A stretch of 64,000 nucleotides of DNA from Blautia sp. BIOML-A1 (GTDB lineage Bacteria; Bacillota; Clostridia; Lachnospirales; Lachnospiraceae), in the NCBI RefSeq assembly GCF_009883055.1, contig NZ_WWVR01000001.1, positions 186,001 to 250,000 of the forward strand, in the 5' to 3' direction. The position numbers and the translations under genes are program-made. The notes below the pieces were generated by a model. That model searched no databases and had not been told where the DNA came from. It saw nothing but the letters and a program-made list of their open reading frames with translations. Positions within the stretch are counted from its first letter, which is position 1. Each line of letters starts with the position of its first letter. Shown here one piece after another: positions 52,783 through 60,962 of the stretch.

Positions 52783-53688
52783 ATGATGAAAACAACATTA
52801 CTTATCATGGCGGCTGGAATTGGCAGCCGCTTTGGAACGGGAATTAAGCAGTTGGAGCCGGTGGATGCTTCTAATCACATCATCATGGATTACTCTATTC
52901 ATGATGCGATTGAAGCTGGATTCAACCATGTGGTATTTATTATCCGTAAGGATATCGAGAAAGAGTTCAAAGAGGTGATTGGTGACCGCATTTCCACTAT
53001 CTGCTCTGCTCATGATGTAACTGTGGACTACGCTTTCCAGGATATCAACGACATCCCGGGAGTTCTGCCGGAAGGCCGGACAAAGCCGTGGGGGACTGGC
53101 CAGGCCGTCCTTGCAGCGAAGAAGGTCATCAAGACTCCGTTCATTGTCATCAATGCAGACGATTACTATGGCAAGGAAGGTTTCAAAGCCGTACATGAGT
53201 ATCTGGTGAATGGTGGCAAGTCCTGCATGGCAGGCTTTGTGCTGAAGAACACGCTGTCTGATAATGGTGGTGTGACCCGTGGCATCTGCAAGATGGATGA
53301 TCAGAACAACCTGACCGAAGTCGTGGAGACAAAGAATATCGTCAAGAGTGCAAATGGAGCCGAGGCTGAAGGCGTGGCTGTCGATGTTAATTCTCTGGTT
53401 TCCATGAATATGTGGGGATTGACTCCTGATTTCTTGGATGTACTGGAAGAAGGTTTCAAAGAGTTCTTTGAGAAAGAAGTCCCGGGCAATCCGCAGAAAG
53501 CTGAGTATCTGATCCCAATCTTCATCGGTGAGCTGCTGGAGCAGGGCAAGATGTCTGTGAAGGTTCTGAAAACGAACGATACCTGGTACGGAATGACCTA
53601 CCATGAGGATGTTGCAGCAGTAAAGGATAGCTTTAAAAAGATGCTGGAGAATGGCGTGTACAAGGCCGACCTGTTCAGTGATCTGTAA
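52783..53688 (+). CDS. sugar-phosphate nucleotidyltransferase
   Basis: 301 residues. Nucleotide-binding start LLIMAAGIGSRFGTGIKQLE and metal Asp in VINADDYYG; GTGQAVLAAKKVI is typical of the family. It probably activates a sugar-1-phosphate (UTP-glucose-1-phosphate type) for the locus. GC-rich codon use returns here. SD AAAGGAGAG. Confidence 0.85.
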   Translation: MMKTTLLIMAAGIGSRFGTGIKQLEPVDASNHIIMDYSIHDAIEAGFNHVVFIIRKDIEKEFKEVIGDRISTICSAHDVTVDYAFQDINDIPGVLPEGRTKPWGTGQAVLAAKKVIKTPFIVINADDYYGKEGFKAVHEYLVNGGKSCMAGFVLKNTLSDNGGVTRGICKMDDQNNLTEVVETKNIVKSANGAEAEGVAVDVNSLVSMNMWGLTPDFLDVLEEGFKEFFEKEVPGNPQKAEYLIPIFIGELLEQGKMSVKVLKTNDTWYGMTYHEDVAAVKDSFKKMLENGVYKADLFSDL

Positions 53689-53694
53689 ACGACG

Positions 53695-54306
53695 ATGAAA
53701 GAAACGATTGATTTACTCGGAAAGATCATCACAAACATCCTGACTGCGCTATATGAGCCGTTTGGCTTTTCGCTTCTTCTTTCCTTTTTGGCCATGTTTT
53801 TCTATCTTTATGCTTATGAGCCAATACATGCAGGCAAAGGCTGGAAGAATGCCATAGTGACCTGGTATCAGAAGTTCAAAGAGAGCGTGTTCTTTCGGAA
53901 ACTGTTCTTCTTGGCTTTTTTGACTTCACTTATTCTGTTCCGAACCCTGTTAAACCGTCAGCTGTGGATGAATCCTTTATCCGATGTCATGGGTGGCTGG
54001 GGCATCTGGGAGACCGTGAACGGCGAGCAGAAACTGACCACCGAGTGTATCGAGAACGTAATCATGATGGTACCGTTTAGTTCGGTAGCAATGTGGACAT
54101 TCGGAGAGAAGATAGGAAACAGTTGGAAGAAGATACTGTGCAATAGCGGAAAGATAGCATTTATCTTTTCGATAAGCATAGAGATGCTACAATTATTGCT
54201 TCGTTTGGGAACGTTCCAGTTATCAGACATCTTCTATAACACAGTCGGCGGAGTAGTAGGTGGTTTGGTGTACTATGCGACGATGAAGGCAAGAAAGCGT
54301 CTGTAA
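53695..54306 (+). CDS. VanZ-like membrane protein
   Basis: 203 residues, four to five membrane spans. The C-terminal half (ENVIMMVPFSSVAMWTFGEK ... SIEMLQLLLRLGTFQLSDIFYNTVGGVVGG) matches VanZ-like domains. VanZ proteins have no firmly known reaction and often occur with cell-wall polysaccharide genes. Last gene of the locus. Confidence 0.82.
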   Translation: MKETIDLLGKIITNILTALYEPFGFSLLLSFLAMFFYLYAYEPIHAGKGWKNAIVTWYQKFKESVFFRKLFFLAFLTSLILFRTLLNRQLWMNPLSDVMGGWGIWETVNGEQKLTTECIENVIMMVPFSSVAMWTFGEKIGNSWKKILCNSGKIAFIFSISIEMLQLLLRLGTFQLSDIFYNTVGGVVGGLVYYATMKARKRL

Positions 54307-54414
54307 AAGAGTATAGTTTTGTGATATACTAAAAAAAGAGACTTTTATGTTGTTCTCATACCTACACAATACTTAATTTAAATGATTATAATTTTGGAAA
54401 GAGGTTTGTGTCCT

Positions 54415-54744
54415 ATGCCCAGAACTAAAGGTAGTAAGAATAAGCCCAAAACTGTGACTGCAGATTTTGCAACACAGATTGCAGAAAAGCAGTCCGCAAA
54501 GGAAGCACTCACAGCCGAGATCGCATCCATTACCGCTAACATTGATACTTTGAAGGCTGACCTGAAAGAAAAGAAGACTGCTCTGAAGAAGGCCGAAAAA
54601 GAAGTGGCATCCTTGGAAGCGAAGAAAGCAAAGGCAGATGCTAAGGCTGCTGAAGAAGCTAAGAAGACCGAAGCAGAGGCTGTGCTGAAGAAGTTGCTGG
54701 CAAGCGGCATGAGCGCGGATGAGATTCTGGAAAAGCTGAAATAA
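54415..54744 (+). CDS. small Lys/Ala-rich coiled-coil protein
   Basis: 109 residues from ATG 54415 (MPRTKGSKNKPKTVTADFAT); the ORF extends upstream to 54382 without an SD. A basic AT-hook-like N-terminus (RTKGSKNKPK) is followed by a long helical coiled coil (about 20-90) and a C-terminal AEAVLKKLLASGMSADEILE that resembles a small helical domain. It might bind DNA; not assigned to a family. Confidence 0.65.
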   Translation: MPRTKGSKNKPKTVTADFATQIAEKQSAKEALTAEIASITANIDTLKADLKEKKTALKKAEKEVASLEAKKAKADAKAAEEAKKTEAEAVLKKLLASGMSADEILEKLK

Positions 54745-54795
54745 AACCATAAAACTATAAAACACACACGACTGTGTGGGAAAGGAAAGAATTAA

Positions 54796-55188
54796 ATGGA
54801 AGAAATCGTAAAGTTCTTAAAAGAAGCTGAAACATATTACTTGGCAACGGTCGAAGGCGACCAGCCGAGAGTGCGTCCGTTTGGCACGGCACATATTTTT
54901 GAAGGCAAGCTGTACATCCAGACTGGCAAGAAGAAGGATGTTTCCAAGCAGCTGCATGCCAATCCGAAAGCAGAACTGTGTGCATTTAAGGGCGGCGAGT
55001 GGATTCGCGTTGCCGGCGAACTGGTAGAGGATGACCGTGTGGAAGCGAGAGAATCTATGCTGGATGCCTATCCGAGTTTGAAGAAGATGTATGCCGCAGA
55101 TGATGGAAACACTGAGGTGTTTTACTTCAAGAATGGTGTGGCTACCATTAGTTCTTTCACCCATGAGCCGAAAGTGATCAAGTTTTGA
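54796..55188 (+). CDS. pyridoxamine 5'-phosphate oxidase-like flavin protein
   Basis: 130 residues. MEEIVKFLKEAETYYLATVE GDQPRVRPFGTAHIFEGKLY is the usual start of the split-barrel PNPOx-like family that binds FMN or F420. Substrate unknown. A terminator follows. Confidence 0.88.
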   Translation: MEEIVKFLKEAETYYLATVEGDQPRVRPFGTAHIFEGKLYIQTGKKKDVSKQLHANPKAELCAFKGGEWIRVAGELVEDDRVEARESMLDAYPSLKKMYAADDGNTEVFYFKNGVATISSFTHEPKVIKF

Positions 55189-55195
55189 TGATACG

Positions 55196-55240
55196 CCGTG
55201 TGGACAAACTGAACTCCAGGAGTTCACACGGTAATTTTTG
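55196..55240 (+). terminator. terminator after the PNPOx-like gene
   Basis: CCGTGTGGAC pairs with GTTCACACGG (9/10), with the palindrome TGAACTCCAGGAGTTCA partly in the loop, followed by TAATTTTTG. Confidence 0.75.
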
Positions 55241-55249
55241 AAGGCTTTT

Positions 55250-55273
55250 GTATAGTTTGCAACGGAAATAAAA
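55250..55273 (+). repeat. 24-bp direct repeat, copy 1
   Basis: Begins GTATAGTTTG and ends CGGAAATAAAA; matches 57429-57452 at 23 of 24 positions. Copy 2 includes the end of the gene at 57094-57441, so copy 1 may be the tail of a lost paralogue. Confidence 0.6.
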
Positions 55274-55293
55274 GTAATGGAGCGTGAGAAAAA

Positions 55294-55677
55294 ATGAATT
55301 TATCAAAAATACATCATATTGCAATCATCGTGTCTGACTACGAAGCCGCAAAGGATTTCTATGTGAACAAGCTGGGATTCTCTGTCATCAGAGAAAACTA
55401 CCGCCCAGAGCGTAAAGACTGGAAGCTGGATCTGCGTGTCAATGAATACACAGAGCTGGAGATTTTTGCTGAGGAAAACCCGCCGAAGCGTGTGAACCGT
55501 CCGGAAGCATGTGGGCTGCGTCACCTTGCCTTCTGCGTGGAGAGTGTGGAGCAGACAGTGAAAGAACTGGCAGAGGTGGGAATTAAATGTGAGCCGATTC
55601 GTGTTGACGATTATACCGGCAAGAAGATGACCTTCTTCCATGACCCAGACGGCCTGCCGCTGGAACTGCACGAGTAA
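55294..55677 (+). CDS. VOC/glyoxalase-I-like metalloprotein (YaeR type)
   Basis: 127 residues. KIHHIAIIVSDYEAAKDFYV and GLRHLAFCVESVEQTVKEL, with metal-ligand type His and Glu (MTFFHDPDGLPLELHE), match SMU1112c/YaeR proteins of the VOC superfamily. The reaction is unknown. Confidence 0.9.
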   Translation: MNLSKIHHIAIIVSDYEAAKDFYVNKLGFSVIRENYRPERKDWKLDLRVNEYTELEIFAEENPPKRVNRPEACGLRHLAFCVESVEQTVKELAEVGIKCEPIRVDDYTGKKMTFFHDPDGLPLELHE

Positions 55678-55692
55678 AAAGAGGTGAACAAA

Positions 55693-56208
55693 ATGATATT
55701 CCGTAAGGCTGAAAAAGAAGATTTTGACAAAATAAGATCCCTGTACTGGAACTTGATTGATCAGGAGAAGGATGACCCGTCATTTCCACAATGGAAGAAA
55801 GGAATCCATCCATCGGATGAAATGATACAGGCCAGTATTGATAAGGGAGAACTGTATGTGCTGGCAGATGGTGATGAAATTGCGGCATGCGTGATAGCAA
55901 ATGATGAAAAGGTCGATGGCTATGCAGATGCTCCGTGGCAGATTAATTCGGATGAGATAATTGTTCTTCATGTTCTGGCAGTGAATCCGGGCCAGAGAGG
56001 AAAAGGACTCGCGCAGAGATTAGTGGAGAATGTGATTGAACTGGAGAGAAAAGCTGGCAGGAAAGCATTGAGGCTTGATGTAATCGAGAACAACACAACT
56101 GCCGAAAAGCTGTATCAGAAACTGGGCTTTCAATATGTTCAGACAAAAACGCTCTATTATGATGTAGTCGGGAAGATGACGTTCAAATTGTATGAGCTGG
56201 TGCTGTGA
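55693..56208 (+). CDS. GNAT-family N-acetyltransferase
   Basis: About 171 residues from ATG 55693, chosen because GAGGTG lies at the right distance; a GTG at 55684 is possible. IFRKAEKEDFDKIRSLYWNL and the acetyl-CoA motif VNPGQRGKGLAQRLVENVIE are clear GNAT features. Substrate unknown. Confidence 0.9.
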   Translation: MIFRKAEKEDFDKIRSLYWNLIDQEKDDPSFPQWKKGIHPSDEMIQASIDKGELYVLADGDEIAACVIANDEKVDGYADAPWQINSDEIIVLHVLAVNPGQRGKGLAQRLVENVIELERKAGRKALRLDVIENNTTAEKLYQKLGFQYVQTKTLYYDVVGKMTFKLYELVL

Positions 56209-56211
56209 GCT

Positions 56212-57006
56212 ATGGGAGAGAAAAGAGCGTATAAATCTCGGAAGCCAGGCGGCGGTCGAAAGAAGATGAAGCCGGAGTACGATGCCGAGAAGAATCTGAA
56301 AGAACAGATGGAAAGTGCTGTGGCGCTTTATGAGGAGGACTGCCCCCTCCGATCCATTGCAGATGCGCTAACTATGAATCCAATCAAAGTAAGAAAGCTG
56401 CTCATCACGGCTGGTGTGTATGAATCGGATGTGGCGGAGAAGGTACAGGATACCTTTGAGGAGTATCGGAAAACACAGAACTATAAAGAAGCCATCCTCT
56501 CAACCGCAAATACTCTTCAACTCTCCAAAGCCTCCGTTACCTCGTACCTACCATATCAGAAAGGTGTGTACTTCCCAAGTACAGCAGATAAAGAAAAGAT
56601 TAGTGTTGGAGCAGAACGGCGGCGGAGATATAGAGCAGTAAGAAAACTGAGATCAGAGCCAACAGAGGAACACCTGTGGGAGACGGTCTTGCTTTATTCT
56701 GGTGTGCGCTTTAAAACCTATTCCGGCTTACCCTTTACCTATGAAATACGAAAAGGAAGAAGCGGCGAATACACAAAAGAACTGTGGATAGACCGCCGAG
56801 AGAACAGTAAAAGTCTGGCATGGAGTTCAGTGCTGCTGGCACTACGGAATATGAAAAAGGTGGGAGAAGTAGTAGACCGCCCGAAAGCTCTGGGGGATAT
56901 CCGGGGAGTGACTTACATCTATGGGATGTTCTATCGGTTCGGATTGATTGACGTGCCAGACGAGATAAAGGAGAAGATGGGCCATCCGAAAGACCGCAAA
57001 AAATAG
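56212..57006 (+). CDS. conserved hypothetical protein with two HTH-like regions
   Basis: 264 residues, start 3 bases after the GNAT stop. A basic N-terminus (KRAYKSRKPGGGRKKMK) leads to SIADALTMNPIKVRKLLITA (HTH-like) and a second ILSTANTLQLSKASVTSYLP. The C-terminal half is mixed, with RRRYRAVRKLRSEPTEEHLW. No family recognised. Such proteins occur in mobile elements of clostridia. Confidence 0.7.
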   Translation: MGEKRAYKSRKPGGGRKKMKPEYDAEKNLKEQMESAVALYEEDCPLRSIADALTMNPIKVRKLLITAGVYESDVAEKVQDTFEEYRKTQNYKEAILSTANTLQLSKASVTSYLPYQKGVYFPSTADKEKISVGAERRRRYRAVRKLRSEPTEEHLWETVLLYSGVRFKTYSGLPFTYEIRKGRSGEYTKELWIDRRENSKSLAWSSVLLALRNMKKVGEVVDRPKALGDIRGVTYIYGMFYRFGLIDVPDEIKEKMGHPKDRKK

Positions 57007-57093
57007 GTTGCTATGTGTAGAAGTCTACGGTAATATGTGCCGTAACTGAGGAAATGAATCTCAGTTGGGAAGGATGGTAGCATTATAGAAAAA

Positions 57094-57441
57094 TTGAAGG
57101 AGCTGCTAGAAGACTACATTAAGAAAACGAAACCAGAGTATTATCCGCCAGTGGAGAATCTGCTGGATCTGATCTACGAGCATTACACAGAGAATAATCC
57201 AGTAGAGAAGAACACAGTTGCCGGGAAAGCTGCGAAGGCCAAGGAAAAGGAACTGGAAGAGTGGCTGCGTGGCTTGGAAGGTATGGATAGGCTGGTCGAT
57301 GATTATGTCGGAGATAAGATTCCACTCTGGGAGAAGATCATGGACCGGCAGGGGACGGTGTGTTGCACATGGGAGAAGACCGCTTTTGAGGAAGGTCTGA
57401 AAGTCGGGATACGGTTTATGATGGAAGTGTATAGTTTGTAA
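57094..57441 (+). CDS. DUF6809-like small protein
   Basis: About 115 residues from a TTG (start uncertain; no ATG in frame). C-terminal FEEGLKVGIRFMMEVYSL is the part that resembles DUF6809-type proteins of mobile elements. SD-like GGAAGGATGG lies about 20 bp upstream. Function unknown. Confidence 0.6.
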   Translation: MKELLEDYIKKTKPEYYPPVENLLDLIYEHYTENNPVEKNTVAGKAAKAKEKELEEWLRGLEGMDRLVDDYVGDKIPLWEKIMDRQGTVCCTWEKTAFEEGLKVGIRFMMEVYSL

Positions 57442-57452
57442 CGGAAATAAAA
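57429..57452 (+). repeat. 24-bp direct repeat, copy 2
   Basis: Matches 55250-55273 at 23 of 24 positions; overlaps the end of the DUF6809-like gene and is followed by the palindrome TGAACTCCTGGAGTTCA, a near copy of the one at about 55209. Confidence 0.6.
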
Positions 57453-57468
57453 TGAACTCCTGGAGTTC

Positions 57469-57497
57469 AAAAAAGCCCTCGCTTGTTACGGCGAGGG
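57469..57497 (-). terminator. terminator of the minus-strand mobile-element operon
   Basis: On the minus strand CCCTCGC pairs with GCGAGGG around an 8-nt loop, followed by C and T6. Confidence 0.88.
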
Positions 57498-57509
57498 TGT
57501 GTGTTCTTA

Positions 57510-57695
57510 TTATTCAGGCTTTTCAGCTTTCTTCTTCGGTGCAATTTTATGACCGGAGTAGATTGCCATACCCATGCAGACCAGAGAGCCACAAGCGAAA
57601 TACTTGTGAGCTTGCATCAGCTTCTTGCAGCCTGTGTAGAAGCACCCTGCCATGCAGGCAAGTGCGCCGAGTGACCAATATTTATGTGCTTTCAT
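57510..57695 (-). CDS. small two-helix membrane protein (DUF6219-like)
   Basis: 61 residues: KAHKYWSLGALACMAGCFYT and AHKYFACGSLVCMGMAIYSG are two similar hydrophobic repeats, each beginning (K/A)HKY(W/F). SD AAGGAGG is good. Small proteins of this form recur in clostridial mobile elements. Function unknown. Confidence 0.7.
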   Translation of the reverse strand: MKAHKYWSLGALACMAGCFYTGCKKLMQAHKYFACGSLVCMGMAIYSGHKIAPKKKAEKPE

Positions 57696-57696
57696 T

Positions 57697-57873
57697 TTAT
57701 CTGTCCTCCTTATCTTCTTTCCGTATTCGGAGCAGTTCCTCTATTTCCATTTTACTCGCTAAGCGTACCGCCGGCTTCTCGTTATAGGTTTGTGCTCCGC
57801 AGTCAGGACAACGGTCAGGTAGTTCCTCAGCAGAGAAGCAGTAGCGGCATGCGTCGCAAAAGTAGTAGTTCAA
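57697..57873 (-). CDS. 58-residue zinc-ribbon protein
   Basis: The TTG start overlaps the stop of the YolD-like gene (TTGA). The sequence has two Cys pairs, CDACRYC and CPDCG, spaced like a zinc ribbon, then a helical charged tail ending RIRKEDKEDR. Stop TAA sits one base before the next start. Tight packing supports a real gene although it is short and starts with TTG. Confidence 0.65.
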   Translation of the reverse strand: MNYYFCDACRYCFSAEELPDRCPDCGAQTYNEKPAVRLASKMEIEELLRIRKEDKEDR

Positions 57874-58322
57874 GTCATATTCACCCCAATCTCTAATATA
57901 TCCTCAAATGCAATAATGGTCGGCAGCTCTTTGCCGGTATCATTTATAAATCCTGTGTAAATTCGTAGTTCTTTGTTTATCACATCCACAGCATCCAATA
58001 CTCCGGCTACATTCTCATAGTAGCCGTCCGTGAAATATTTTATTGTGATCTCTTGACCTTTCCAAAGCTGGCTGATCGTTTGGTTCAGAGCTTGCTTGCC
58101 TTCTTCAGACAGCTCGATTCTGTTTCCTTTGAGATGATCTCTGCCTTCAGAAGCAATCTCATCCTCATAGCCTCGCAAGGCGGCAAACGGAGAGAAGATT
58201 TTAGCACGATTGGACATCGGCATCCGGGGATAATTATGTGGCGGTTCTGGGCGGGAAGCATGGAGTATTTTGTAATACTTACTTTGGACGGATCTGCCTT
58301 CCGGTGTGTTCTTGTAGTCCAT
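57870..58322 (-). CDS. YolD-like protein
   Basis: 150 residues. MPMSNRAKIFSPFAALRGYE is the YolD hallmark, followed by RIELSEEGKQALNQTISQLW. YolD-like proteins are encoded beside Y-family polymerases in Firmicutes and mobile elements, as here; they are predicted partners in damage tolerance. Confidence 0.82.
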   Translation of the reverse strand: MDYKNTPEGRSVQSKYYKILHASRPEPPHNYPRMPMSNRAKIFSPFAALRGYEDEIASEGRDHLKGNRIELSEEGKQALNQTISQLWKGQEITIKYFTDGYYENVAGVLDAVDVINKELRIYTGFINDTGKELPTIIAFEDILEIGVNMT

Positions 58323-58333
58323 GTTCTCCCTCC

Positions 58334-59345
58334 TTACTTGGCCTTGTGGCCGCCTATCTGCTGATTTCTATCTCTCATCGTTGCGCCATCCAGATAGTTG
58401 GTTCCTTTCAGAACGGCGTTCTTGCCGAACTTCTTCTTGAGTCCCAGCATCGCATTCTGCAGCTTTTTCTCTTTTTCCAGCTTAGTTGTGTCCGTGAATA
58501 GGTCGACTTGGAAGAAGCCCTCATCTTTGACCACACGGTTGGCGGCGATTGCTGAAATAGGCCAGCTCGCCCATTGTATGAATACCGTGTTTCTCTAATC
58601 GCTTGACAGTGCCGGGACCGGTCATCCAGAAGTCAGTAAGAGGCTTGTGATCCCAGAGAAGATAGCGGAAGCTCTCTTCATCCAGTTCAGCAATGCGGAC
58701 ACCGTCCTTGTCCGGCGCAGCGTGTTTGGCGGTAATGTCCATTGCCAGCTTTGCCAGATATAGATTGGTACCGATCCCTGCGGTGGCGGTGATGCCAGTC
58801 GTATAAAGCACTTCCCGGATCATTGTCATGGCAAGGTCGTGTGCTGTCATATTATAGTGGGATAAGTACGAGGTGGCATCGATGAACACCTCGTCGATGG
58901 AATATACCACGATGTCCTCCGGCGCAATGTATTTCAGATAGATGCCATAAATCTGTCGCGACACCTTTTCATAGTATGCCATCCGGGGTGGTGCAACGAG
59001 GTAAGAGAGTTCGAGTGATGGGTCGGCGGCAAGGGATAAGGAATCATAGGAGGCCGAGGAAAAGGATGGTTTACCGTCCTTATACACAGCTTTTCTTAAT
59101 CGTACCGCTTCCCTTAACCGATTCGCATTGACCTCCTTGACCTTCTGGACGACTTCAAACAGTCTGGCGCGACCCGGAATCCCATAGGCTTTCAGGGAAG
59201 GAGACACAGCGAGACAGATAGTCTTCTCAGTGCGGGAGGAATCTGCCACGACCAGATTTGTGGTAAGCGGGTCGAGGTGTCGAGCGGCGCATTCCGCACT
59301 CGCGTAATAGCTTTTAAGATCTATCGCAAGATATGTGCGTTGCAT
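58334..59345 (-). pseudogene. Y-family DNA polymerase (UmuC/DinB-like) with internal deletion
   Basis: The N-terminal part (58521-59345) has MQRTYLAIDLKSYYASAECA and the catalytic VVYSIDEVFIDATSY, and runs to HTMGELAYFS. The frame then fails after NRRQPCGQR. The missing continuation resumes in another frame as AIAANRVVKDEGFFQVDLFT through the normal C-terminal end (58334 to about 58552). Family members have roughly 420-500 residues; only about 345 codons remain. So a segment covering much of the thumb/little-finger region was lost with a frame change near 58550. The SD is part of a G8 run (59355-59362). Confidence 0.88.
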
Positions 59346-59395
59346 CGTGTGATTCCCCCCCCTTTTTTTTTCTATGTGCTCGTGTTATTTTGCTG

Positions 59396-59668
59396 TTAAT
59401 GTCCGGATCTCTCAACGAACCACCGACCTAACCGACCGTTGAAGCGTGGATCAAGATGCTCAAAGAACAGATGCTTTTCCTGCCCTTGGATGAGCACAGT
59501 AAAGCAGTCACCAGAGTAACCGTTGTCTGCGGTTCCGGCAGGGCGGAAATCACGCACAGTTTCGATTGGGAAGGTACGTCCATCCGACCAAGTGATCGAT
59601 GTCGGCTGCATATAGCCTGTAGAATCAAAGTCGGAGGCTACCTTTACATAGACTCGTTCTTTTGTCAT
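59396..59668 (-). CDS. conserved 90-residue mobile-element protein
   Basis: MTKERVYVKVASDFDSTGYM QPTSITWSDGRTFPIETVRD begins a small beta-rich protein. It lies directly upstream of the polymerase gene, the usual context for such proteins in clostridial elements. Function unknown. Confidence 0.75.
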   Translation of the reverse strand: MTKERVYVKVASDFDSTGYMQPTSITWSDGRTFPIETVRDFRPAGTADNGYSGDCFTVLIQGQEKHLFFEHLDPRFNGRLGRWFVERSGH

Positions 59669-59686
59669 AAGCAGTCACCTCCATGT

Positions 59687-60379
59687 TTAATCATAGCACT
59701 TAGAGCAATTTTTCATGGAATCTTTCAGAAAGTTGCTCTTAAGCTCCGGCACAGCAGGAAGCTGGTACCCTTTTGCGGTAAGAATGTTCAGTTTAAAATC
59801 AACAAAGTTTTTTTCGACTCCAGCCACCTGTGCGATCTCCTCAAGGGTGGCGAATCCTGTATGCGTGTATTGAAAGTCTTGCAGAAGCTCGTGGTATTTC
59901 AAGGCACGGTATGTGCTGGAGCAGTGGGTTGGCAGAGAAGCCTCCATCTGAAGCCTGTCGGCATTAAATTCATAGAAGCCGATTGGTTTCAGCACATCAT
60001 CATCTGACAACAGCAGTTCAGCAGCAAACGTATTCGCCCTGCGTTCTGCTTTTGCGTTGCTGAGACTATAAAAATATGTATCTTGGAAAGCCTGACCGGA
60101 TGTCGCATGTTTCCGGTCAAAGATAGCGTGCCCAAGTTCGTGTGCCAGTGCGGATCTGCGTTGCTGCTTTGAGCAGTTTGGATTGATGCCGATGTATTCG
60201 CAATTTAGAAGCACCGTGTAAAACCCAAGGAGCTCTTCGCAGAACCGGATGTCTTTAATCTTAATGGCGCGCTGGGCAATGATAGCTTCCGGGTCATTGC
60301 TTTTGTATCGGCGGCTTACAGCGTCGGCGGCAGTAATAGCAAAGTTGTCCAACAGCGACTCCTTTCCTCTGCAATTCAA
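59687..60379 (-). CDS. ImmA/IrrE-family metallopeptidase
   Basis: 230 residues. The zinc site HELGHAIFD and downstream Glu region (NAKAERRANTFAAELLL) are clear. In ICEBs1-type systems ImmA cleaves the element's repressor after DNA damage. The repressor gene is immediately upstream and adjacent, supporting that role. Confidence 0.92.
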   Translation of the reverse strand: MNCRGKESLLDNFAITAADAVSRRYKSNDPEAIIAQRAIKIKDIRFCEELLGFYTVLLNCEYIGINPNCSKQQRRSALAHELGHAIFDRKHATSGQAFQDTYFYSLSNAKAERRANTFAAELLLSDDDVLKPIGFYEFNADRLQMEASLPTHCSSTYRALKYHELLQDFQYTHTGFATLEEIAQVAGVEKNFVDFKLNILTAKGYQLPAVPELKSNFLKDSMKNCSKCYD

Positions 60380-60874
60380 TTACAGATATTTTTTAGGAGT
60401 AAACTTTTTTGCCTCTTCTTTTGCGTCAAGGAAGAGGGCTTCCATTTCCTTAATGAAATTTGCCTGATCTTCTTCGGACAGCTCGCCGCCTGCAAAAAGG
60501 GCAGAGGTCTGTTCTTTTATTTTCTTTGCCTGCGCTACACCGCGGGAGCCATACTTCTTACGGACATCAGCGTAGAATTGGTCATCGCTGAGTTCCTTCT
60601 GGAAGGTGGCATCATCCATAAAGTAGTCGGTCGTGACACCAAGAGCAGCAGCAATCTTCTGGATTGCGTCCACGCTTGGTTCGCGTTCGCCGGCTTCGAT
60701 ATAGCGGATGGCACGATCAGACATGGATGCTCGTCTGGAGAGTTCGGCCATGCTCATACCTTGTGCGGTTCGCAGAGCTTTGATCTTTTCGCCGTTGGTC
60801 GCATTCGGTGTAAGTGCAGTGGCTGCCTCAGCCCGGACATCCTGTGTGTCTAGTAAGTTCGTATCTTTTTTCAT
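60380..60874 (-). CDS. XRE-family repressor of the mobile element
   Basis: 164 residues from ATG 60874 (SD GGAGGCATGAC); the longer in-frame start is not preferred. XRE HTH: IKALRTAQGMSMAELSRRAS MSDRAIRYIEAGEREPSVDA. The charged C-terminal tail may be the ImmA cleavage region. It probably binds the GAAC...GTTC sites in the divergent promoter region. Confidence 0.9.
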   Translation of the reverse strand: MKKDTNLLDTQDVRAEAATALTPNATNGEKIKALRTAQGMSMAELSRRASMSDRAIRYIEAGEREPSVDAIQKIAAALGVTTDYFMDDATFQKELSDDQFYADVRKKYGSRGVAQAKKIKEQTSALFAGGELSEEDQANFIKEMEALFLDAKEEAKKFTPKKYL

Positions 60875-60962
60875 GTCATGCCTCCATGTGGGATATTTTG
60901 CTGTTTTTTGCCGGAAGGGAAAGTTGCCGGTGAGAAGCAGCAATTTTTTTTGTAAAGCCTAC

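Noticed and set aside
54302..54380. Third copy of the GTATAGTTT repeat
   Set aside because: Only about nine bases match; the rest differs.
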